From Anaeromicropila herbilytica (GTDB lineage Bacteria > Bacillota > Clostridia > Lachnospirales > Lachnospiraceae): DNA of 64,000 nucleotides. How positions within the stretch are numbered: the first letter of the stretch is position 1; each line of letters opens with the position of its first letter. A program made the translations under genes and the position numbers. The stretch covers positions 4,131,001 to 4,195,000 of the forward strand of contig NZ_AP024169.1 of assembly GCF_016591975.1 (NCBI RefSeq), given 5' to 3'. Of this stretch, positions 36,635 through 44,287 are shown one piece after another. Below the pieces are notes generated by a model. It had not been told where the DNA came from, did not search any database, and saw only the letters and a list, made by a program, of their open reading frames with translations.

Positions 36635-37462
36635 CTATATTATTTGAAAAGGGTCTTTCTCTTTAGCAACAAGCACCACGATACTATCTCTCTCTGTATT
36701 ATTTTCCAGTAACTTATTACTGTTATTCTTAATATATTCTGAAATAAGTTCCGTCATAAAATGTTCTGTTCCAAAGTGACCAGCATCAATTATATTAAGC
36801 CCACAAGCTAGCGAATCAATCGCTGTATGATGATCGATATCACCAGTAATTAATACATCTGCATTAGCCTCTATTGCTAACTTCACAAAATCTTTACCTG
36901 ATCCAGTACTAATTGCTACTTTATTAATATTACTTTCTAGATTTCCAATCACCCTAACATGATCTAATTGGAATCTTTCTTTTACAAGAAGTGCACAACT
37001 CTCTAATGTCTGTTGTTCTCTTAAGATTCCTACCCTTCCTATGCCTACTTCCCGATTCTTTATCATATTTCTTAGTGTCACTTCTAATACTCTTGTATTA
37101 ATCAGACCAATCTTCTCTGCTGCAGCATCAGCCATTGCCATAATGTCACAATTCGTATGCATTGCATAATAAGAGATATCATTCTTAATCAATGCAAGAA
37201 TTCTTCTACCTATAAAATCATCGTTCGTAACGGTCTTCCTAGCCGAAAATATCATTGGATGATGTGTAATTAATAGGTCTATCTTTTTCTCGACCGCTTG
37301 TTCTATCACTTCATCTGTTGCATCAAGTGCAACCATAATATTGGTAACTTCTTTCTCTTTACTACCAACTAATAGCCCAACATTATCCCACTTTTCAGCA
37401 TAATCTAAGGGACATAATTCTTCTAGTAGATTCGTAATATCCTGTACTTTACATTTTGTCAT
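36635..37462 (-). CDS. Nif3-like dinuclear metal centre protein
   Basis: This 275-residue member of the Nif3/YqfO family (often labelled GTP cyclohydrolase 1 type 2 homolog) has the N-terminal DYAEKWDNVGLLVGS, metal-ligand histidines in LLITHHPMIF, TNCDIM, and the late GDIDHHTAIDSL and DAGHFGTEHF motifs. It lacks the extra PII-like insertion of longer YqfO proteins. The molecular function of the family is unsettled; it forms hexameric rings with two metal ions per subunit. The gene overlaps trmK by 14 bases, a pairing that is conserved in Firmicutes next to rpoD. Confidence 0.93.
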   Translation of the reverse strand: MTKCKVQDITNLLEELCPLDYAEKWDNVGLLVGSKEKEVTNIMVALDATDEVIEQAVEKKIDLLITHHPMIFSARKTVTNDDFIGRRILALIKNDISYYAMHTNCDIMAMADAAAEKIGLINTRVLEVTLRNMIKNREVGIGRVGILREQQTLESCALLVKERFQLDHVRVIGNLESNINKVAISTGSGKDFVKLAIEANADVLITGDIDHHTAIDSLACGLNIIDAGHFGTEHFMTELISEYIKNNSNKLLENNTERDSIVVLVAKEKDPFQII

Positions 37463-38216
37463 AGTAATTCATTCCTTCTATTATATACTGTAATTTCTGT
37501 TTTAGTTCTTCCACTCGTTCCTTCGCATGTTCTGTTTCTTTCTCTGTTAAGTGATTCAGAATATTTGAAGTGGTGTGATACTCCTTCTCCAAAAATTCTT
37601 CTAGTATCCTGTTCTTATTCTCTAACAATAATTTTCCATAGAGGTAGTGAACTTCCTTATCATACTTTTTAGGTAATCTTTTAGGATCATAATGTCTCTT
37701 CTTATCCTCTTCGTCACTCGGATTAGCAATCATATTCTTAGTATCCCTCGTTGCTTTAATAACTACATAATATTTTCCTTCATCGATAAACATTGTTTCA
37801 TATTGAATATCACATCCAATCTCATGTAGATATTTTCGTACTAGAAAGATCTCGGATTGTGGTTGTAGTATAAATTCATTTACCATGGATACTACAGATT
37901 CACTATCACTTAGTATCTTAACCATTAAGCTTCCGCCCATACCAGCAATAAGGATCGTATCGACTTCATCTTCCTTAAGTTTAGCTGCACCATCGGATAA
38001 TCTAGTTTCTATTCTATCTTTAAACCCTGTTTTTTCTATATTCTCATTTGCTCTCTCAAGCGGTCCTTTATTGATATCCATTGCAATAATATGGGACGCA
38101 ATATGATTCTCCATTAGATAAATGGATGTATAGGCATGGTCACAGCCGATATCTGCGACTCTATTTCCAACTGTTACAAGGTCTGCTACTGCTTGCAGTC
38201 TTTTTGATAATTGCAT
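37449..38216 (-). CDS. trmK: tRNA (adenine(22)-N(1))-methyltransferase
   Basis: This class I SAM methyltransferase of the TrmK family methylates N1 of adenine 22 in bacterial tRNAs. Visible motifs are VGNRVADIGCDHAYTSIYL (motif I, with the family's DIGCDHA), AMDINKGPLERA, RLSDGAAKL, and the catalytic-region TILIAGMGGSLM followed by LQPQSE. A basic, helical C-terminal region of about 75 residues fits the TrmK tRNA-binding coiled coil. It is co-transcribed with the Nif3-family gene. Two small hairpins (38233-38260 and 38261-38299) lie just before the start. Confidence 0.95.
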   Translation of the reverse strand: MQLSKRLQAVADLVTVGNRVADIGCDHAYTSIYLMENHIASHIIAMDINKGPLERANENIEKTGFKDRIETRLSDGAAKLKEDEVDTILIAGMGGSLMVKILSDSESVVSMVNEFILQPQSEIFLVRKYLHEIGCDIQYETMFIDEGKYYVVIKATRDTKNMIANPSDEEDKKRHYDPKRLPKKYDKEVHYLYGKLLLENKNRILEEFLEKEYHTTSNILNHLTEKETEHAKERVEELKQKLQYIIEGMNYYDKM

Positions 38217-38678
38217 TCTTTATACCCTTTGCATAACACTTTTGCTTAAAGAGGTGTTATTGCCACAATTAAAGAGGTTGAAAAATTGACTTTGTGGCAT
38301 TCCTTTCTATATTACTTTTTCTTTTATTTGTTTTATACTTTAGTTCTATCTTTTGTATATCGTTCAAAAGGACATACATGTAATACTAGTATATCACGGA
38401 TGGAGTCTATCCAATTCACATGCCCTACTCATTATGACATTAGTACACCAATTTAACATGAGAATCTTACTTTAGTTTCCTTTTAATAGCATTATATCAT
38501 AATTCATTTATTATATCCATTTGATAGCAGAAACAAATAGTTGATAATAATAATCTAAGTTATTTTTATATAAATTTTCCAAAACTATGTCAGTTCTTCA
38601 AAATATGTTGTACAATTGATAATATTGAAAGTAGCTATAATTGATTTTTATTGAGTTCTAAAACTAAGGAGATTAATA
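38217..38678. other. Divergent intergenic region with two adjacent hairpins
   Basis: ATAACAC/GTGTTAT (38233-38260) and TGCCACAA/TTGTGGCA (38261-38299) are adjacent and directly precede trmK on its strand, so they could shape its leader. The rest of the 460 bases carries no gene. AAGGAG before 38679 belongs to the plus-strand gene. Confidence 0.5.
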
Positions 38679-39269
38679 ATGAAAAGATTCAGAAATATAG
38701 TATTCGGATTAATTATTTTTATTTTTACAATTATAATTTTTAATAGAGTTGAGTATAGCTATAAAACATCATCATATAAAATAATACCTAAAAAATCAAT
38801 CTTAGCAAAGGCTATAATACAAAAGATGAATTATAAAGAGGATACGCCAGTTACGAAGTATATTAATATTAAACAGGAAAAAGACATTGATAATAAAAAA
38901 TATATCCTGTTTGTATTTGGTGATAATAAAGAATTGGCAGGATCTGCAGAATTTACAAAAGGTATCAATAATAAATATAAAATTGAATGGGTATCCCATG
39001 GTACTTCAATAGATGGAAATGAAATAATAAAAACGAATAAAGGTAAATATATATTATTAACTTATAAAAATCTTCATAAAAAAGTTCAATATGCGAAAGT
39101 ACTATTAAATAATAAGGAATTTAAGGTTGAATTTCCGAAAGAAGAGTATGTAATTACTTTTCATAAAGTTCCAGATAGCACACAGGATCATTATATTGAC
39201 ATAAATAATATAAAATTTTACACTTCCGATAATGTAGACATTACTCAAGAATTTTTATTTGAAGAGTAA
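38679..39269 (+). CDS. Uncharacterised signal-anchored protein, 196 aa
   Basis: A short N-terminal helix (IVFGLIIFIFTIIIF) acts as signal anchor; the remaining 175 residues should be outside the membrane. The sequence is Lys-, Ile- and Asn-rich, with no cysteine and no motif I recognise. AAGGAG lies at proper distance before the ATG. The codons are noticeably more AT-rich than those of the flanking housekeeping genes, and the gene is on the opposite strand between rpoD and trmK, which are otherwise neighbours in many Firmicutes. This suggests a later insertion. A hairpin with arms like ISL3-family ends lies directly downstream. Confidence 0.7.
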   Translation: MKRFRNIVFGLIIFIFTIIIFNRVEYSYKTSSYKIIPKKSILAKAIIQKMNYKEDTPVTKYINIKQEKDIDNKKYILFVFGDNKELAGSAEFTKGINNKYKIEWVSHGTSIDGNEIIKTNKGKYILLTYKNLHKKVQYAKVLLNNKEFKVEFPKEEYVITFHKVPDSTQDHYIDINNIKFYTSDNVDITQEFLFEE

Positions 39270-39283
39270 AAATACAATATAAA

Positions 39284-39361
39284 ACGAGTTCTATAATAAA
39301 TATTGGTCGATGATACTCCCACCAAAACCGATATTTATTATAGAACTCTTTTTTTTTTATT
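39284..39361. terminator. Bidirectional terminator with ISL3-like arms
   Basis: The 21-base arms (39284-39304 and 39331-39351) pair fully apart from one G-T wobble, and ten T's follow on the plus strand. On the minus strand GTTTTAT follows, which could serve rpoD. The arm start GTTCTATAATAAATATTGG differs at one base from the left end of the insertion sequence at 49709, so it may be a degenerate foldback remnant of such an element that now works as terminator. Confidence 0.8.
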
Positions 39362-39401
39362 TATATTTAATTGTTTATATGATACTCGAATATTAAACTT
39401 A

Positions 39402-40481
39402 TTATTCTAAGTAATCCTTAAGCTTACGACTACGGCTTGGATGTCTTAACTTTCTTAATGCCTTAGCTTCAATTTGACGAATACGTTCTCTTGTAACATT
39501 GAATTCTTTACCAACTTCTTCTAGAGTACGCGCTCTTCCATCATCAAGCCCAAAACGAAGTCTTAACACCTTTTGTTCACGGTCTGTTAATGTTCCAAGC
39601 ACTTCCACAAGTTGTTCTTTTAATAACGTAAATGCCGCAGCCTCGGCAGGAACAGGTACGTTATCATCTTGAATAAAGTCACCAAGATGGCTATCTTCTT
39701 CTTCTCCGATTGGTGTTTCTAGTGATACAGGTTCTTGCGAGATTTTTTGAATTTCCCTTACTCTCTCAAGAGGCATATTCATTTCTTTTGCAATTTCTTC
39801 TGGAGTAGGTTCTCTACCATAATCCTGTAGTAATTGTCTTTGAACACGAATTAATTTATTAATTGTCTCTACCATATGAACTGGAATACGAATCGTTCTT
39901 GCCTGATCTGCAATTGCTCTTGTAATAGCTTGTCTTATCCACCATGTTGCATAGGTGCTGAACTTATAACCTTTGGTATAATCAAATTTCTCAACTGCTT
40001 TAATTAAGCCTAGATTACCCTCCTGAATCAAATCAAGGAAAAGCATACCTCGACCCACATAACGTTTTGCAATACTTACTACTAGACGAAGGTTTGCTTC
40101 TGCAAGTCTTTTCTTGGCTGCAACATCTCCATTTTCCATTCTTTGAGCTAGAACGATTTCTTCATCCGCGCTAAGAAGCGGTACCTTACCGATTTCCTTT
40201 AGATACATCCTAACAGGATCTTCAATACTGACTCCCTCTGGTACTGACAAATCAATCGTTTCTAAATCTTCTTCCTCTTCTGTTTCTTCAATATCTATTC
40301 TTAATATATCAACATTATTCGCTTCTAAATATTCATAAATTCTTTCAATTTGATTTGCATCAAGATCCATGTCAGCAAAGAAATCATTAATCTCTTGGTA
40401 TTCCAATACATTCTTTTTAACTTTTGCGAATGCAAGCAATTCTTTAAGCTTATCGGAAAACTGTAACCTTTTATCGTCCAT
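39402..40481 (-). CDS. rpoD: RNA polymerase primary sigma factor
   Basis: This is the housekeeping sigma-70 (SigA), 359 residues. Region 1.1 is short and acidic (EETEEEEDLE). Region 1.2 has DPVRMYLKEIGKVPLLS. Region 2 has NLRLVVSIAKRYVGRGM, DLIQEGNLGLIKAVEKFD and YKFSTYATWWIRQAI. Region 3 follows. Region 4.2 has TLEEVGKEFNVTRERIRQIE. The hexamers of the promoters listed here match the specificity of this factor. It is preceded by dnaG at 33 bases, the classical macromolecular synthesis arrangement, here without rpsU. Confidence 0.98.
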   Translation of the reverse strand: MDDKRLQFSDKLKELLAFAKVKKNVLEYQEINDFFADMDLDANQIERIYEYLEANNVDILRIDIEETEEEEDLETIDLSVPEGVSIEDPVRMYLKEIGKVPLLSADEEIVLAQRMENGDVAAKKRLAEANLRLVVSIAKRYVGRGMLFLDLIQEGNLGLIKAVEKFDYTKGYKFSTYATWWIRQAITRAIADQARTIRIPVHMVETINKLIRVQRQLLQDYGREPTPEEIAKEMNMPLERVREIQKISQEPVSLETPIGEEEDSHLGDFIQDDNVPVPAEAAAFTLLKEQLVEVLGTLTDREQKVLRLRFGLDDGRARTLEEVGKEFNVTRERIRQIEAKALRKLRHPSRSRKLKDYLE

Positions 40482-40514
40482 GTTAATCCATCCTTTTCCT
40501 AATCTCTTAATATT

Positions 40515-42296
40515 CTAACCATCATTTAAAGAAATATGCAATTTCTGTAAGCCAGCTTGTTCCTTTATTATATTCTGTAATTCCTTGATATCTATAGCAT
40601 GTTTACTCTCATAATCTAGACTGTATTTCTTAATCTTAAGTACGGTTTCGTTTAACGCTTTTTCTCGTTCTAACTGATTCATTTCTTCTTGCAGATTCGT
40701 ATTAAAAAGTGCTGCCACTTCACTCTGTTCTTCTTTACTTTCAAAGTTACTAATGATCTTAGCTGGAGTTACGGTATGATCTTTCTCGTACTGCTCAAAT
40801 AACATGCTTGCAACTTCATAATATAATGGTTCTCTAAAATCCTTTGCAGTAATAATACCAGATATTTTCTTGAATAAACTTGTGTCCTCGATTAACCAAG
40901 TTAATAAAATCTTCTGCGATTTCTTAATTCCATCATCTGGTGCTTTCTTCTTCTGATTCTGCTCATTATATTGATAGGAACTCTCCAAACGGTCCATTCC
41001 TAATGGTAATTGCGCCCCGTAACGATTTACTAATTTTCTTAAATTATCGTATTCGATCTTATATCTCTTAGCGACTGCCTCAATGTAGTTATTTCGTTCG
41101 ATTTCCTCTGTAAACACTAACATCTTCTTGGCTATTTCATTAAAGAACTTCGTCTTCTGCTCTGGATCATTTAAATCATAATCCCGTTCCATGATGCTTA
41201 TCTCATAATAAAAGCTATTCTCTGCTTCATCAATTCTCTTCTGAAACTCTTCTCTACCAAGAGCTTTGATAAATTCATCTGGATCCTTATATGGTCGCAT
41301 ATTAATTACTTTTGCAGTTAAGCCCGCTTCTTTTAGAATAGGGATTGCTCTAAGGGCTGCTTTGATTCCAGCTTCATCACTATCATACGTGACAAGTACT
41401 TCATGCGTATAACGTTTTAATAGATTCGCTTGTAGTCCCGTAAACGCAGTACCTAAGGATGCTACTGCATTATCAAATCCAGCTTGGTGCAGAGCGATAA
41501 CATCCATATAACCTTCACATATTAACATATTGGGCTTTCTTGATAATCGTGCAAGATTTAGTCCATAAAGATTACGGCTCTTATCAAATAATTTGGTTTC
41601 TGGAGAGTTCAGATATTTTGGCATTCCATCTCCCATAACTCGTCCACCAAATCCAATTACTCGATTATTCACATCCATGATTGGGTACATGACACGATTC
41701 CAGAACTTATCGTAACTACCTTTTTTCTCATCCATGGTGATTAATCCCGATTCTTTTAAGATTCCATCAGAATATCCTAACCCCTTTAGATATTTATATA
41801 AGTCATCACTAAATTTGTTAGAATACCCTAATCCAAACTTAATAATCGTCTCATCGGATAACTCACGGTTTCTCAGATATTCGTAGGCTATTTGTCCTCG
41901 CTCTGATTTTAACTGATAATAATAATATTTTGCGGCTTGCTTATTAATCTCAAGCATCTGGCTACGCAAGTCAGCTTGCCTTTTCGCTTCTGGAGAATAC
42001 TCTTCTTCTGGAAGATTAACTCCCGCACGAGAGGCTAAATGCTTTAATGATTCTACAAAAGTATAATTCTCATACTCCATGATAAAGGTATATACATTAC
42101 CACTAACACCGCATCCAAAACAATGATACATTTGCTTTGAACCACTCACAGAAAAGGAAGGTGATTTTTCATTATGAAAAGGACATAGCCCCATGTGATT
42201 CGCACCTTTTTTCTGAAGTTTTACATATGTAGAGATTACATCTACGATATCATTTTTCTGTCTAATTTCTTCTACTAAGTCCTCTGGATAAAACAT
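40515..42296 (-). CDS. dnaG: DNA primase
   Basis: This enzyme makes RNA primers for replication, bound to DnaB helicase. The CHC2 zinc-binding domain has Cys38, His41, Cys59 and Cys62 in GLCPFHNEKSPSFSV and MYHCFGCGVSG. The RNA polymerase core includes IGFGGRVMG and the Toprim segment LICEGYMDVIALHQ, then TYDSDEAG and KDPDEF. The C-terminal 160 residues are the helical DnaB-binding domain. At 593 residues the length is normal. It lies upstream of rpoD in one operon. Confidence 0.98.
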   Translation of the reverse strand: MFYPEDLVEEIRQKNDIVDVISTYVKLQKKGANHMGLCPFHNEKSPSFSVSGSKQMYHCFGCGVSGNVYTFIMEYENYTFVESLKHLASRAGVNLPEEEYSPEAKRQADLRSQMLEINKQAAKYYYYQLKSERGQIAYEYLRNRELSDETIIKFGLGYSNKFSDDLYKYLKGLGYSDGILKESGLITMDEKKGSYDKFWNRVMYPIMDVNNRVIGFGGRVMGDGMPKYLNSPETKLFDKSRNLYGLNLARLSRKPNMLICEGYMDVIALHQAGFDNAVASLGTAFTGLQANLLKRYTHEVLVTYDSDEAGIKAALRAIPILKEAGLTAKVINMRPYKDPDEFIKALGREEFQKRIDEAENSFYYEISIMERDYDLNDPEQKTKFFNEIAKKMLVFTEEIERNNYIEAVAKRYKIEYDNLRKLVNRYGAQLPLGMDRLESSYQYNEQNQKKKAPDDGIKKSQKILLTWLIEDTSLFKKISGIITAKDFREPLYYEVASMLFEQYEKDHTVTPAKIISNFESKEEQSEVAALFNTNLQEEMNQLEREKALNETVLKIKKYSLDYESKHAIDIKELQNIIKEQAGLQKLHISLNDG

Positions 42297-42409
42297 CTAT
42301 AAAATCCTCCATAACTTATGTTTCGACACTTATGGTCCATATCCTTTTTTTATTATCTTTTTTGTTTATCTATCTTATTCTTTTCTTTTTTGGTTCTTTT
42401 ATACTTGCT

Positions 42410-43450
42410 TTAATAGATTCCCCATGATGTTGGTATCATCAATTCTTTAAATTGCGTAATCGCATAACGGTCCGTCATGCCTGCTATGTAATCACATACT
42501 ACTCGGTCAATCAATTCACCCTTTACCTTAATCATGTATTGATACTCTTCTGGTAATTTATTTATGTTCTTCTTATAAAAAGTAAATAAATACTTCACAA
42601 GATCTTCTGCTTTTCGTTCTTGACTTTTTGCAACAGGGTTCGTATATACACTTTGAAACATATACTTTCTAAGATGAATCATAGCTGAATGAATATGTTC
42701 TGACATATGAATATCATCTTTACCATCGCTATGATAAACAATATCATGAACAAGTGTATTTAACCTCTCCCTTGAGTTAATTCCTAAGATATTCGTATAT
42801 TCTCTTGGTATATCTTCTTCTGTTATGATTTTTCCACGAATCGCATCATCAATATCATGATTAATATAAGCTATTTTATCAGATAGTTGGACAAGCTTTC
42901 CTTCCAGTGTCTTAGGCATACCAGAGGTCTGATGATTTTCTATTCCATCCCTAACTTCACTCGTTAGATTAAGTCCGCACCCATGCTTTTCAAGTAATTC
43001 AACTACTCGAATACTTTGTAAATGATGCTTAAATCCTTCCTCACATATATCGTTGAGCGCTCTCTCCCCTGCATGACCGAATGGAGTGTGACCAAGATCA
43101 TGACCTAAGGCGATTGCTTCGGTTAGGTCTTCATTTAACGTTAAAGCCCTAGCTAATGTCCTCGCAGTCTGTGCTACTTCCAATGTATGTGTTAACCTAG
43201 TTCTATAATGATCTCCTTCTGGTGCTAAGAATACTTGGGTCTTATGTTTTAATCTACGAAATGCTTTTGAATGAAGAATTCGGTCTCTGTCTCTTTGATA
43301 TATGGTACGAATGTCACATGCATCTTCAAAATAATCCCTGCCTAAGGACTGGTCACTAAAAGATGCAAATGGACTTAGAATCTGATGTTCACGAATTTCT
43401 TGTTTTCTTCTCAAACTAATATCATTTTGTAGCTTATTCTCTTGTTCCAT
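42410..43450 (-). CDS. dgt: Deoxyguanosinetriphosphate triphosphohydrolase-like protein
   Basis: This HD-domain dNTP triphosphohydrolase cleaves dGTP or other dNTPs to nucleoside and triphosphate. Motifs are RTRLTHTLEVAQ (first His), ALGHDLGHTPFGHAGERAL (HD pair) and DKIAYINHDIDDA. I chose the ATG at 43450 (MEQENKLQND) with AAAGGAGG well spaced, seven codons inside the longest frame; this gives 346 residues, the short family type. It stands 113 bases before dnaG, an order common in clostridia. Confidence 0.94.
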   Translation of the reverse strand: MEQENKLQNDISLRRKQEIREHQILSPFASFSDQSLGRDYFEDACDIRTIYQRDRDRILHSKAFRRLKHKTQVFLAPEGDHYRTRLTHTLEVAQTARTLARALTLNEDLTEAIALGHDLGHTPFGHAGERALNDICEEGFKHHLQSIRVVELLEKHGCGLNLTSEVRDGIENHQTSGMPKTLEGKLVQLSDKIAYINHDIDDAIRGKIITEEDIPREYTNILGINSRERLNTLVHDIVYHSDGKDDIHMSEHIHSAMIHLRKYMFQSVYTNPVAKSQERKAEDLVKYLFTFYKKNINKLPEEYQYMIKVKGELIDRVVCDYIAGMTDRYAITQFKELMIPTSWGIY

Positions 43451-43660
43451 CAAATACCTCCTTTCAAACATTGGGTTATAGAGTGTTAATAGCCTTATTA
43501 TAATGTACTGAGTGTATATTGATGTATAATTTTTTAAAGGCTTTTAATGAACTAATCCTAATTAAACTACTTCTTATTAATATTATTCCACATGATTAGT
43601 AAATTTCCTTTTTTTATTGCTATTTCATTTAATAATATAACATTTTTAATATTTAATAAA

Positions 43661-43710
43661 ATAGCTCTTTATGAAATAAAGAAATCTCTTTTATTTCATA
43701 TAAGAGCTAT
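43661..43710 (-). terminator. Terminator-like hairpin upstream of dgt
   Basis: ATAGCTCTTTATGAAATAAA pairs with TTTATTTCATATAAGAGCTA with one small offset, and ATTTTATTAAAT follows on the minus strand. It could end transcripts arriving from the iron-uptake operon. The region 43451-44100 otherwise holds only palindrome 3. Confidence 0.6.
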
Positions 43711-43780
43711 TTATTAATTATATTCTTTCATTTGTTATTACATACTCATTCAAACTTCGCAGTTAGAGACTTCATATTAT

Positions 43781-44060
43781 ACTTGATAAATTCAGGCGAA
43801 AAAGTATATTAATTACCATGATTGAAACTTTTACATCGTCGTGACTTTGACGAGTTTGTGAAGATACTTATGTTTTATCAATTTGATTTAGATATAAAAA
43901 GTTCACTGTTTGACGAACAAAGTGAGGAGTTTGAACTTTTTATATCTGTTTTTGTCAAAGTGATAAAACATTAGTATCTTCCATACGAGGAAATGGAACG
44001 TAAGATGAAAAAGCTTCAATCATGGTAATTTAGATAATCTAAAATCTGAATTTATCAAGT
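43781..44060. repeat. Large palindromic element 3 (280 bp)
   Basis: The outer arms ACTTGATAAATTCAG (43781-43795) and CTGAATTTATCAAGT (44046-44060) are perfect complements apart from one wobble. Pairing continues inwards through ATTACCATGATTGAA and GTTTTATCA to the core 43891-43946, in which AGATATAAAAAGTTCA faces TTGAACTTTTTATATCT. The loop, read on the minus strand, has ACTCCTCACTTTGTTCGTCA, the same loop as element 2. Weaker pairing extends about 25 bases further out on both sides. It separates dgt from the iron-uptake operon. Confidence 0.88.
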
Positions 44061-44100
44061 ATTCTACGAACCTCCTTATTGCGAAATTTGATATACCACT

Positions 44101-44247
44101 CTATTTCTTTGATTTACATCCTTTCGAAGCGGAACATCCATCGCAACCACAACTACAGAACTTTCCATTCCTTACATCCTTTATTTTCTTAAAAATAACA
44201 TAACCAGAATACATTAATATAACTCCAATAATTATAATTGTTTGCAT
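44101..44247 (-). CDS. FeoB-associated Cys-rich membrane protein, 48 aa
   Basis: This small gene was read directly from the sequence. The ATG at 44247 has GGAG eight bases upstream, and the stop is TAG at 44103-44101. The product has one hydrophobic helix (TIIIIGVILMYSGYVIF), a basic linker, and a cysteine cluster CSCGCDGC plus a further cysteine. This is the pattern of the small FeoB-associated cysteine-rich membrane proteins in clostridia. It follows feoB by 40 bases. The cysteines may bind Fe(II) or sense redox or metal state, helping FeoB; that role is proposed for the family, not shown here. Confidence 0.9.
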   Translation of the reverse strand: MQTIIIIGVILMYSGYVIFKKIKDVRNGKFCSCGCDGCSASKGCKSKK

Positions 44248-44287
44248 AAGCTACTCCTATCTAAGTGTCTACACGTACAATAAGTTT

